From an uncultured bacterium (lineage in GTDB: Bacteria; Verrucomicrobiota; Verrucomicrobiia; CAIQCK01): a DNA stretch of 59,139 nt. The notes below the pieces were generated by a model, which did not search any database, was not told the DNA's origin, and saw nothing but the letters and a program-made list of their open reading frames with translations. Made by a program: the position numbers and the translations under genes. Where the stretch lies: NCBI GenBank assembly GCA_903870275.1, contig CAIQCK010000039.1:1-59139 (forward strand), in the 5' to 3' direction. Every line of letters begins with the position of its first letter. The stretch's first letter is position 1. Positions 1 through 8,068 of this stretch are shown in pieces.

Positions 1-298
1 GACAGCCACAGGAACCCTTTGACAACCAGGCGCCCCAGGAACCAAGCTGTGCGCGCCAAAAACACGGTAACACTACTTTTGAGGCAACCGGAGCGTTCCG
101 GCCCCGCTATCTGGGTAACAGTGACTTTTGAGGCACGACGGAACTGAAAGCCACGGATGAAACACGGATTGAACACGGGTGGTTTTATTGAACCACGAAA
201 TGCACGGAATGCGTAATGCGACGCGGACCAAAACTCAGTGTTGGCTGATCGTAGCCGCGTCACTCCGTGACGCGAATCTGTGGCGGTGATGTGACAGC
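1..298. other. gene-free left edge with short repeats
   Basis: No credible coding region is seen. The phrase GTAAC(A)-CTACTTTTGAGGCA occurs near 69-88 and again, slightly changed, near 116-136. Around 170-235 there is text of the type 'accacgaaatgcacggaat', a simple repeat style that recurs between genes here. A perfect small palindrome, CGCGTCAC-TCC-GTGACGCG, lies at 258-276, just past the 3' end of the minus-strand gene, and could help end its transcript. Confidence 0.5.
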
Positions 299-838
299 TT
301 ACGGATTGCTGCGACTAGTGGACTTGACTGTCTCCGATTTGACCCCCTCGGCCTTTGTTTTCCGCAAGTGTGGCCACTCGAGCCAGGTCGCATCGATACC
401 ATATTGGGTCATGATCGAGACGAAACGCTGTTTATCAACCGTGGAATAGCTCAGGATATCGCGGCCTGAATTCGGAGGCGCTAGTTCCACCAACCTATAT
501 CTATTGTTGTTGTCGGGTACAAATCCAATGATATTCGTGGACCCATCAGCATATGAGAACGTAATCGTGCCAATATTCCCAACGGGACAATAGATCGTCG
601 GGGTGCTTGTGTTCACCAAATCAATGAGAGCCGAACCTAGTTTTGCGTCGGAGCGTTGGAACTCTTTCGTTCTAGAATCCGTGTCAAGTATGCTGACAGT
701 CACGCTAGAGAGTGCTTTGGCGGGAACTCGTATTGGGTCGCCGTAACCATTTGCGCGTTTATAATAGTGCCAGCCCGCGCAACAAAGACATCCCAAGCAA
801 ACGGCGGAAACAATGAATACGACCCGGCGTTTCTTCAT
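299..838 (-). CDS. membrane-anchored protein of unknown function
   Basis: This is a 179-residue protein whose family I do not recognise. The start at 838 is chosen because a GAGG ribosome-binding site lies 8 bases upstream and because the protein then begins MKKRR followed by a hydrophobic stretch (about residues 6-23), a typical membrane anchor or uncleaved signal. The remainder is soluble and polar, about 155 residues, and should sit outside the cytoplasm. The C-terminus ends in a Lys/Ser/Thr-rich tail. No catalytic motif is visible. It stands alone, with repeat DNA on both sides and no operon partner. Coding potential is judged from the good start and from the lack of a better reading on the other strand. 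Confidence 0.6.
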   Translation of the reverse strand: MKKRRVVFIVSAVCLGCLCCAGWHYYKRANGYGDPIRVPAKALSSVTVSILDTDSRTKEFQRSDAKLGSALIDLVNTSTPTIYCPVGNIGTITFSYADGSTNIIGFVPDNNNRYRLVELAPPNSGRDILSYSTVDKQRFVSIMTQYGIDATWLEWPHLRKTKAEGVKSETVKSTSRSNP

Positions 839-960
839 ATTCAACCTCACAAATACAAGAACACTACAACTTGTCCCGCATTCATCCTCGGCTTTCTTCA
901 ACCCACCAGCGCCTGCCGAAAGCTTTCCACACGCACCGCGTCGTCTTGCATCTCGACTCG

Positions 961-1033
961 GTGGACCGCGTTCTCCGAACGCGGTGGCCGTTGTCTTCGC
1001 GGAAGATTAGCGCGTTCGGAGAACGCGCTCCAC
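961..1033. repeat. REPIN-like pair of inverted palindromes
   Basis: A 23-base arm at 961-983 and its inverse at 1011-1033 match at 22 of 23 positions, with 27 bases between them. Each arm is itself palindromic, CGCGTTC-TCC-GAACGCG, so the unit can fold as two small hairpins or one long one. It lies between the small anchored protein and the HepT-like gene. Immediately to the right (1034-1063) is the simple-repeat text 'cgtgtccttcgtgcacttcgtggt'. No coding region is supported from 839 to 1116. Confidence 0.75.
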
Positions 1034-1116
1034 CTTTTCGTGTCCTTCGTGCACTTCGTGGTCGCACATCCACACGCACACTGCGGATTCTTGTCTGCCA
1101 CCGTGAACCGCGTGGG

Positions 1117-1485
1117 CTAAAGAAGTTTGGTTGGTTGGGCGGCATCAGGATATTCCGCAGTCAGAATCTCCAACACCACCTGTCGAAGCGTCGGCACGTC
1201 CTCTGTTGCGGTCGCCCAAACAATGCTCCATTGCACCGCGAAGTAGGCGTGAATCGCAATGTTCCGAAACGCCACAATGTCCCGCCATTCGACATGGGTA
1301 TGGCGGGCGCGGAAGTCCTTGGGCAAGCGCGCCGCGGCTTCGCCGATGATCGCCAGCTTCTGGAGCACCGCGCTTCGCAATAAATCGTCCTGCAGGAATC
1401 GCTCGCGCTCCACGCCTTTCAGAAACACGCCGATGGCATCCGCCGCCTCAACGATGTCCGTCAGGTATAGCCTTTCACGCCGCAT
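1117..1485 (-). CDS. hepT: HepT-like ribonuclease toxin (DUF86 family)
   Basis: This 122-residue helical protein carries RNIAIHAY at residues 74-81, which is the RX4HXY active-site motif of HEPN ribonuclease toxins of the HepT/DUF86 family (Arg74, His79, Tyr81). The length is normal for the family. The start overlaps the end of the upstream nucleotidyltransferase gene by 11 bases, the usual MntA-HepT arrangement. In characterised pairs the HEPN protein cleaves RNA and is inactivated when the partner adds AMP groups to the tyrosine of this motif. Tyr81 is present here, so that control is possible. The family assignment is firm; the activity of this copy is inferred. Confidence 0.9.
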   Translation of the reverse strand: MRRERLYLTDIVEAADAIGVFLKGVERERFLQDDLLRSAVLQKLAIIGEAAARLPKDFRARHTHVEWRDIVAFRNIAIHAYFAVQWSIVWATATEDVPTLRQVVLEILTAEYPDAAQPTKLL

Positions 1486-1774
1486 ACAAGACCTCGGCGC
1501 TGGCCAGCACCTCGTCGCGAATCAGCGGTTTCAATCCGCCCTTCGGAACCAAATCCACCTTGCGATGCAGCGCCTCAGCCAACTCCCGCTGCAAGCCCGC
1601 CAGCGTCAAAAACGTCGGTTCCGCGTCCGGCTCAAACTCCACCAACAAGTCCACGTCGCTGTCCGGTCTGAAATCGGCCCGCCTCGCCGAACCGAACAGC
1701 GAAAGCTCCGCCACGCGATACCGCCGGCAAAGTGCACGGATCGTTTCGGTTGGAATTACGAGATGGCTCATCAT
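1475..1774 (-). CDS. mntA: MntA-like minimal nucleotidyltransferase antitoxin
   Basis: This 99-residue protein has the minimal nucleotidyltransferase signature. G28-S29, ten residues, then D40-V-D42 fits GSX10DXD exactly, and a third acidic residue, D74 in KVDLVPK, completes the metal triad. The chosen start at 1774 (the first of two adjacent Met codons) has AGGGA 6 bases upstream; a longer version from 1804 lacks this. It is the first gene of a two-gene unit with the HepT-like toxin and would neutralise it by nucleotide transfer to Tyr81 of the toxin. It follows the PQQ-like gene by 67 bases on the same strand, so read-through from there is possible. Confidence 0.9.
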   Translation of the reverse strand: MMSHLVIPTETIRALCRRYRVAELSLFGSARRADFRPDSDVDLLVEFEPDAEPTFLTLAGLQRELAEALHRKVDLVPKGGLKPLIRDEVLASAEVLYAA

Positions 1775-1841
1775 CTGTCCCTGCCTGATTCTTACACCGT
1801 TCACGACCGTCTCGCCAGCCCGGAGTTATCCGCAAAATCTC

Positions 1842-3200
1842 CTATCGGCCTTGGATGCGCCAGAGGTTGGAGAAGGTGCGGATGAAGAGGCTGTCGCGGG
1901 CAATGGCGGGAGTGGCCAGGGTCATTTGGTCGAGGGAGTGGCTGGCGAGGAGCTTGAACTCCGGCCCGGCCTGCACGACGAAAGTCTCGCCGTCTTCGCT
2001 GAGGCAGTAGATTTTTCCATCGCACGCCCATGGGGAGGCGGTGAAGGCGTTCGCGCTGGCGCTGAGTCGCTGGCGTCCATAAACCGGCTTGCCCGTTTTC
2101 GCGTCGTAGCAGGCGAGGAAGCCTTTGTCGTAGAGAACGTAGAGGCGGTCGCCGTAGAGCAACGGCGACGGATTGTAGGGACCGGCCTTGCGGTCGCACC
2201 ACGCGATGAACTGGTTGCCGGTCTGGTCGTCCTTGAGCGAAATGTCGCCTGTCGCGCCCGGCCGGATGGCGTAAACGGGCCGCAGGGAGTTGCTCACGTA
2301 GCCGGAACTAACGTAGAGCAGGCTGCGGCTGGCGACGGGCGTGGGGATGACGATGTCCGACATGCCGGAGAGTTCCCACAACAGATGACCATCGAGGTCG
2401 TAAGAGCGCACCTTTTTGCGGCCCGGCGTGACGATCTCGGTGCGGTGTTCGTTTTCCCAGACCAGCGGCGTGGCCCAGTTGCTCGGCTCGTCGCGCTCGA
2501 CGCGCCAGAGTTGCCGGCCGGTCCGCTTGTCGAACGCGGCGAGGAAGGAGGACTGTTCGTTGTCGTTGACCACATAGACGCGGTCGCCGTGCAGCACCGG
2601 CGAGGCCGCCGGCCCCCAGCCGAGTCGCGTCGGGAAGAAGCCCCATTTCTGCGACCACACTTCGCGCCCGTCCATGTCGTAGCAGAACAGGCCGACGTTG
2701 CCGAAGCACGCGAACACGCGCTCGCCGTCGGTGGCGGGCGTCTCGGAGGCGTAGCTGTTCTTCATGTGGATCGCGCCCGGCGCCGAGCCGCGATGCGCCA
2801 CGCGCTCCCAGAGAACCTTCCCCGTGGCGAAGTCGAGGCAGTAGATCATGCAACGATACTCGTCCGCCTCGCGCGTGCCCCAGAACCGCCAGACATACAG
2901 GCCCTTGCGCGGCGGCTCGACGGCCTGACCGCTTACCGCCGACGTGACAAAGACCTTGTCGCCGCACACAACCGGCGATGACCACGCCTTGCCGGGAATC
3001 GCGGTCTTCCAGGCGACGTTGGTTGTCGCGCTCCAGGCGGACGGCAATTTCGCGCCGTCAACAATACCGCCGCACCCGCCGCGAAACTGCGGCCAGCGGT
3101 CCGGCCCGGCGGCGTGGACGGCGTGGACGGCGTGGGAGATGAGCAAGAAGACCGCGAGACCAATAAGAAAGTAACGTTGGCAGATCGGGTTGTTTTTCAT
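1842..3200 (-). CDS. exported PQQ-binding-like beta-propeller protein
   Basis: This is a 452-residue secreted protein built of repeated blades with the 'DGHLLWEL', 'TGRQLWRV' and 'TGKVLWER' type of motif, typical of PQQ-like (quinoprotein dehydrogenase-like) propellers. The start at 3200 gives MKNNPICQRY and a hydrophobic signal ending in HAVHAVHAA, with AAGAGAA upstream. An in-frame longer form from 3437 would place the signal internally and is rejected. The HAVHAVHA stretch comes from a short tandem repeat in the DNA near 3111-3138. Proteins of this type are common in Verrucomicrobiota and Planctomycetota, usually of unknown substrate. No cytochrome or clear quinone ligands are visible, so a binding or scaffold role is as likely as a dehydrogenase. 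Confidence 0.85.
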   Translation of the reverse strand: MKNNPICQRYFLIGLAVFLLISHAVHAVHAAGPDRWPQFRGGCGGIVDGAKLPSAWSATTNVAWKTAIPGKAWSSPVVCGDKVFVTSAVSGQAVEPPRKGLYVWRFWGTREADEYRCMIYCLDFATGKVLWERVAHRGSAPGAIHMKNSYASETPATDGERVFACFGNVGLFCYDMDGREVWSQKWGFFPTRLGWGPAASPVLHGDRVYVVNDNEQSSFLAAFDKRTGRQLWRVERDEPSNWATPLVWENEHRTEIVTPGRKKVRSYDLDGHLLWELSGMSDIVIPTPVASRSLLYVSSGYVSNSLRPVYAIRPGATGDISLKDDQTGNQFIAWCDRKAGPYNPSPLLYGDRLYVLYDKGFLACYDAKTGKPVYGRQRLSASANAFTASPWACDGKIYCLSEDGETFVVQAGPEFKLLASHSLDQMTLATPAIARDSLFIRTFSNLWRIQGR

Positions 3201-3403
3201 TGCCGGTTCTCTTTTCATATACCGCCACTCTTTTCGCACATCTCCGCGCGCCCCGCCATGCCGTTTTGCACGGCAGCCTCTCCGCTGCCCAAAACGCTCG
3301 CTTGATTCCGGCACGGCAGGTGATATGGATTGGCCCGCCGACAGCGCCCCGCGCTCGATGGATTCGAGCGCCACGATTTGCCACAATGAAAAAGAGAGAC
3401 ACC

Positions 3404-4654
3404 ATGAACCGGCGGAGGTTTGTGAAAGCCGCAACACTCGGCGCGCTCTCCCTCAGCGTGTTCCGCCGCGCGGAGCACGAACTCTCAGGAGCCGAACCCG
3501 CCGCACTCCCCGGCGAAACACCGATTCTGCCCGACGCGCAGGTCGGAAGCCTTTATCCATTCGTGCAGAAGACAGCGGAGCACTCAACGTGCGAGCTGTC
3601 GTTCCTGCACGACCGCTTTTCCAACATCGAGACGTGGAAGCGCGAGGCGCGCGGCAAGGTGCGGGAGCTGCTGCGCTACGATCCGCCGCTCTGCGCGCCG
3701 CGGGCCGAGGTGGTTGGGCACGTGGACTGCGGCGACTATGTGCGCGAGAAGATTTATTTCAACACGACATCCGACATCCGCGTGCCGGCGTATCTGCTGC
3801 TGCCAAAGGGCCCGAAGAAGCCGCGGCCGGCGATTGTCGCGCTGCACGATCACGGCGCGTTCTTCGTGTGGGGCAAGGAGAAGCTTGTCGCGCTGGAGAA
3901 CGAGCATCCGTCGCTGACCGAATTCAAGCGCCGCTCTTACGCCGGCCGCAGTTACGCGAGCGAGTTGGCCCGGCGCGGCTACGTGGTCATCGTCATTGAT
4001 ATGTTTTACTGGGGCGAGCGGCGGATGCTGCTGGCCGCCGACCCGCCGGCGTGGCGCGAGCCGGCGAAGATGAGCGCGGAGGACATCACGGCGCTCAACC
4101 GCCGCAGTTCCACGAGCACGACGCTCATTGCCACGGGATTGTTCGAGGCGGGCGTCACGTGGGCGGGCGTGATGTTCCTCGACGACATCGGCACGGTGGA
4201 TTACCTCGTCACGCGGCCGGAAGTGGACCCGGAGCGCATCGGCTGCTGCGGCCTTTCGGTGGGCGGTTTCCGCTCCGCGTGGCTGGCCGGGCTGGATTCG
4301 CGCATCAAGGCCGCGGTGGTCGTCGGGTGGATGTGCACGGCGCGCGAGATGCTGCGGTCGAAGCTTACGAGCATCGGTTTCTGGAAAACGGTCCCCGGTC
4401 TCTACCGGTACATGGACCTGCCCGATGTCGTCTCGATGACCGCCCCGGGCGCGCTGATGGCGATTCACGGCACACAGGACAAACTGTTCACCAACGAAGG
4501 CGTGCAGGCGGCGTACGATAAAATCGCACGGGTATACAAAAAAGCCGGCGTGCCGGATCGGTTTGAGGGCGTCACCTTCGATGGCCCGCACGAGTTCAAC
4601 ATCGCCATGCAAGACAAGGCCTTTGCGTGGCTGGATCGGTGGTTGAAACCCTGA
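3404..4654 (+). CDS. Tat-exported alpha/beta hydrolase, acetyl esterase-like
   Basis: This is a 416-residue protein. It begins MNRRRFVKAATLGAL, a twin-arginine signal. The start at 3404 has AGAGAG about 9 bases upstream; a longer frame from 3200 would bury the Tat signal. The nucleophile elbow is GLSVGG (Ser285), with Asp359 in GTQDK and His396 in GPHEF as likely triad partners. This layout fits the acetylxylan esterase/dienelactone hydrolase-like group that removes acetyl or other ester groups from polysaccharides. It opens a tightly packed operon of five exported proteins running to 10471. The substrate cannot be read from sequence. Confidence 0.85.
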   Translation: MNRRRFVKAATLGALSLSVFRRAEHELSGAEPAALPGETPILPDAQVGSLYPFVQKTAEHSTCELSFLHDRFSNIETWKREARGKVRELLRYDPPLCAPRAEVVGHVDCGDYVREKIYFNTTSDIRVPAYLLLPKGPKKPRPAIVALHDHGAFFVWGKEKLVALENEHPSLTEFKRRSYAGRSYASELARRGYVVIVIDMFYWGERRMLLAADPPAWREPAKMSAEDITALNRRSSTSTTLIATGLFEAGVTWAGVMFLDDIGTVDYLVTRPEVDPERIGCCGLSVGGFRSAWLAGLDSRIKAAVVVGWMCTAREMLRSKLTSIGFWKTVPGLYRYMDLPDVVSMTAPGALMAIHGTQDKLFTNEGVQAAYDKIARVYKKAGVPDRFEGVTFDGPHEFNIAMQDKAFAWLDRWLKP

Positions 4655-4664
4655 GAATTCTCCT

Positions 4665-6026
4665 ATGAAACGCATCGCAATAAACCTGCTGGTGGCATTG
4701 AGTTTTTGTTCTCAGCTTTGGGGCCAGCAAACACCCAAGCCGGCGGTCGAAGCCGAGGAAACCGTTTACGAATACGTCCCGCCCAACAACGGCTCCGGCC
4801 CGCTCTGGTGCTTCGGCTCGACCTGCATCGTGCGCCGCGGCGACGACGTCTTTGTCAGCGGCCAGGAGACGCTCAAGGAGTTTCAGCCGCTCAACAACAC
4901 CCGCTGGAGGCTTTTCAAGCGCACGGACCAGGGCTGGCAGTTGGTACTGGCCGATGAGAAGGATCGCCAGCGCGAACCGTGTCCGCTGGGCGTGTTCGAC
5001 GATGGGCGCCTGTTGTTGTCCACGAATCCGACGTTGACCGCGACGAACGCCCACGGCGGCCCGGCCAATCCGCACGTGTTGCAGTTTTCCATTGCGGACC
5101 TAAAAGCGCCGCCCGTCCCGCTGCAACCCGTCTGGTCGAAGAACCCCGGCTTCGTGGAGCACTCCTATCGCGGCCTCGGCGTGGACGGGCGCAACCACGA
5201 ACTGGTCGTGCTCAACAATCATGGCTACGAGGAGCAGTATTGGGCATTCCTCGACCGCCGCGGCCAGTGGGCCAACTGCGGCGTCATTCATTATCCCGTG
5301 CGCGGTTGCTACGAAAACGCCGCGCTGGTCAACGGCGCCTGCCACGTGCTGGCGGTCGGCGACATCATGGAACCGGTCGAGGCGTGGCTGAAGTGGAAGT
5401 TCGAGAAAAGCGGCGGGCGTCATTGGGATTATGTCTTCCGCCGGCTCTTCTACGTCTGGACGCCCGCCATCGCCACGACCCAATTCTCCGAGCCGCTGGA
5501 ACTCGACAACGTGGACAAGACCGCGGGCCACCTCATGAACCTCGACCTCTGGATTGATCGCGACGGCGCGGCGCATGTGCTCTACCAGAAGATATCGGTT
5601 CACAACCCGGCGATGCGGGACAAGTTTCTTCCCGGCGTGCCGATCACGACCTCGCTGGAGCATTGCGTGGTGCGCGGCAACAAAGTCGTGTCGCGCCAGA
5701 CGCTCGCCATCGGCGGCGAAGGCGCTGGCGGAGAGATTCCCGGTTGGGCGCGATTCCATGTCACCGGCGATGGCCGGCTCTTCGTGTTCTACTACTGCAG
5801 CGGCAGAGACGCGAAAGGCAAGGCGCTCGACGAAAACCGGTTGATGGAAATCCTGCCCGGCGGCGGCCACACCGAACCCGTGAAGGTCGGGTTGAAAAAT
5901 CCGTTCACCAGCTTCATGACCGCCACCGTCCGCGGCGGCTCGCAGCCCTCGAACATCCTGGACGTGCTCGGCACGTGCAGCGGCAAACCCGGCACCGCAA
6001 TCTGCTACGCTCGCATTCGACTATGA
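4665..6026 (+). CDS. exported BNR/sialidase-like beta-propeller protein
   Basis: This 453-residue protein has a Sec signal (MKRIAINLLVALSF..., cleavage near SQLWGQ). It contains repeated strands with Asp-box-like and 'DGRLFVFYY' motifs, suggesting a five- or six-bladed propeller of the BNR type. Sialidase catalytic residues are not convincingly present. It could bind or cleave a glycan, but no enzyme class can be assigned. It begins 10 bases after the esterase gene, and its stop codon overlaps the next start (ATGA at 6023-6026), so it is translationally coupled to the two-domain hydrolase. Homologous propellers often sit with sulfatases or glycosidases. Confidence 0.75.
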   Translation: MKRIAINLLVALSFCSQLWGQQTPKPAVEAEETVYEYVPPNNGSGPLWCFGSTCIVRRGDDVFVSGQETLKEFQPLNNTRWRLFKRTDQGWQLVLADEKDRQREPCPLGVFDDGRLLLSTNPTLTATNAHGGPANPHVLQFSIADLKAPPVPLQPVWSKNPGFVEHSYRGLGVDGRNHELVVLNNHGYEEQYWAFLDRRGQWANCGVIHYPVRGCYENAALVNGACHVLAVGDIMEPVEAWLKWKFEKSGGRHWDYVFRRLFYVWTPAIATTQFSEPLELDNVDKTAGHLMNLDLWIDRDGAAHVLYQKISVHNPAMRDKFLPGVPITTSLEHCVVRGNKVVSRQTLAIGGEGAGGEIPGWARFHVTGDGRLFVFYYCSGRDAKGKALDENRLMEILPGGGHTEPVKVGLKNPFTSFMTATVRGGSQPSNILDVLGTCSGKPGTAICYARIRL

Positions 6027-8068
6027 AAACCATCGGCTTATTCCTGGCGTTGACGGCGGTCTGCGCGACCGCCGCCGAGAACCTCAATGTCCTGCCACCG
6101 CGGCCGTCCGCGAAAGACACCAACGCGCCGCCCGCAATGCTCGACGCTTATCTCAAAGCCGCGGCGTTCACTGCGCTCGACCGACGCAAGGCGGACTACG
6201 AGAAGGTCAAGACGCCGGAGCAGATCGCCGCGTGGCAGCAGCAACGGCGCGAGTTCTTCGTCCGGCAACTCGGCGGTTTCCCAAAGCGCACGCCGCTCAA
6301 CGCCAAAGTCACCGGCACGCTCGACGGCGGCGATTACACCGTCGAGAAGGTCATCTTCGAGAGCGAGCCGAAACACCACGTCACCGGTCTGCTTTATCTG
6401 CCGAAGGGGACACCGCCCTACCCCGGCGTGCTTGTGCCGTGCGGCCACAGCGCCAACGGCAAGGGTGCCGAGACCTACCAGCGCATCAGCATCCTGCTCG
6501 CGAAGAACGGGCTGGCCGCGTTCTGCTACGACCCCATCGGCCAGGGCGAGCGCGCGCAGGTGCTCAAGCCCGACGGCAAGGCCGCGTTGCCCAGCACCAC
6601 CGAGCATTCGCTGGTCGGCATCGGCGCGATCCTCGTCGGCCGCAACACCGCCACCTACCGCATCTGGGACGGCATGAGGGGAATAGATTACCTTAGTTCA
6701 CGCAAGGAGATTGACCCCAAGCGCATCGGCTGCACCGGCAACTCCGGCGGCGGCACACTCACCAGCTACCTGATGGCGCTCGACGACCGCATCGTCGCCG
6801 CCGCGCCGTCGTGCTACCTCACCTCGTTCCACAAGCTGCTGGAGCGGATCGGCGGTCAGGACGGCGAGCAGAACATTTTCGGCCAGATCGCGTTCGGCAT
6901 GGAACACGGCGACTACGTCATCATGCGCGCGCCAAAACCGACGTTGATGTGCGTGGCGACGCGCGACATGTTCGACATCGCCGGCTCGTGGGATTCGTTC
7001 CGCGAGGCCAAGCGCATCTATGGGCGGCTCGGCTTTGCCAACCACGTGGACCTTGTCGAAGCCGACGAACCGCACGGCTTCAGCACCCATTTGCGCGTCG
7101 GCGCAGTGCGCTGGATGCGCCGCTGGCTGCTGAACACCGACGACGACATCATCGAGCCGGATTTTCCGCTCCGCAAAGACCCGGAAATCGAGTGTTCGCT
7201 AAAAGGCCAGGTCATGCTCATGCCCGGCGAGCGCTCCGTGTTCGACCTGAATGCCGACGCGGAGAAACAATTCTCAGCCGGGCGGCAGGAACTGTGGACG
7301 AAGGCGCCGAAGAGCGAGGCGCTCGCGAAGGTGCGCGAGGTCGCCGGCGTGCGCTCGCTCGATCAATTGCCGCCGCTAGCGCATCGCGCCGCCGGCAGCG
7401 TCGAGCGTCAGGGCTATCGCATCGAGAAGCTCGTGCTGGAGCCGGAAGCGGGCATCGTGCTGCCCGCGCTCGCGTTTGTACCGTCGAAACCGGACGGCGA
7501 CGCGTATCTCTATCTCCACGGCCAAGGCAAGCAAGCCGATGCCGCGCCGGGCGGCCCGATCGAGCAGCTCGTCATGCAAGGCCATCTCGTGCTCGCGGTG
7601 GACTTGCGCGGTTTGGGCGAGACGGAAGAACGGGCAAAGAAATGGTATAGCGGCTCGTTCGGTCCCGCGGCGGGCGACTTTTACGATTCCTATCTGCTCG
7701 GCCGCTCGCTCGTCGGCATGTGGACCGAGGACGCGCTGGTCTGCGCGCGGTTCCTGGCCGGCTACGAAGCGAAAGGCGCGCCGCGCAAAGTCCACGTGGT
7801 CGGCATCGGCATGGCCGGCGTCCCGGCGCTGCACGCAGCGGCGCTGGAGCCGGGGTTGATTGCCTCGCTGACGCTTCGCCGGACGCTGGTGTCGTGGGCC
7901 GATGTCGTGCGGTCTCCAAACGCCGCCAAAGACCAGTTGATCACCACTATTCACGGCGCGTTGAAGGTCTATGACCTTCCCGACCTCGTCGGGGCGTTTG
8001 GAAAAGAGAAGGTCACCATTGAAGAACCGGCCAACGCCGCTGGTGCCGTCATCACGAACGCAAAGTGA
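6023..8068 (+). CDS. two-domain alpha/beta hydrolase, second domain probably inactive
   Basis: This 681-residue exported protein (signal MKTIGLFLALTAVCATAA) holds two hydrolase-fold units. The N-terminal unit, about residues 60-375, has the elbow GNSGGG (Ser241), Asp315 in TRDMFD and His351 in EPHGF, a full triad of the acetylxylan esterase-like type. The C-terminal unit, about 440-680, starts again with 'YLYLHGQGK' and 'VLAVDLRGLGE', but its elbow reads GIGMAG (594-599) with no serine. It has therefore probably lost catalysis and may serve as a structural or binding domain. The start at 6023 overlaps the previous stop by four bases, and the end overlaps the next start by four. Confidence 0.85.
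   Translation: MKTIGLFLALTAVCATAAENLNVLPPRPSAKDTNAPPAMLDAYLKAAAFTALDRRKADYEKVKTPEQIAAWQQQRREFFVRQLGGFPKRTPLNAKVTGTLDGGDYTVEKVIFESEPKHHVTGLLYLPKGTPPYPGVLVPCGHSANGKGAETYQRISILLAKNGLAAFCYDPIGQGERAQVLKPDGKAALPSTTEHSLVGIGAILVGRNTATYRIWDGMRGIDYLSSRKEIDPKRIGCTGNSGGGTLTSYLMALDDRIVAAAPSCYLTSFHKLLERIGGQDGEQNIFGQIAFGMEHGDYVIMRAPKPTLMCVATRDMFDIAGSWDSFREAKRIYGRLGFANHVDLVEADEPHGFSTHLRVGAVRWMRRWLLNTDDDIIEPDFPLRKDPEIECSLKGQVMLMPGERSVFDLNADAEKQFSAGRQELWTKAPKSEALAKVREVAGVRSLDQLPPLAHRAAGSVERQGYRIEKLVLEPEAGIVLPALAFVPSKPDGDAYLYLHGQGKQADAAPGGPIEQLVMQGHLVLAVDLRGLGETEERAKKWYSGSFGPAAGDFYDSYLLGRSLVGMWTEDALVCARFLAGYEAKGAPRKVHVVGIGMAGVPALHAAALEPGLIASLTLRRTLVSWADVVRSPNAAKDQLITTIHGALKVYDLPDLVGAFGKEKVTIEEPANAAGAVITNAK

Noticed and set aside
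1842..3437. Longer start of the PQQ-like protein at 3437
   Set aside because: It would place the signal peptide about 80 residues inside the chain and overlap the divergent promoter region; ATG 3200 fits better.
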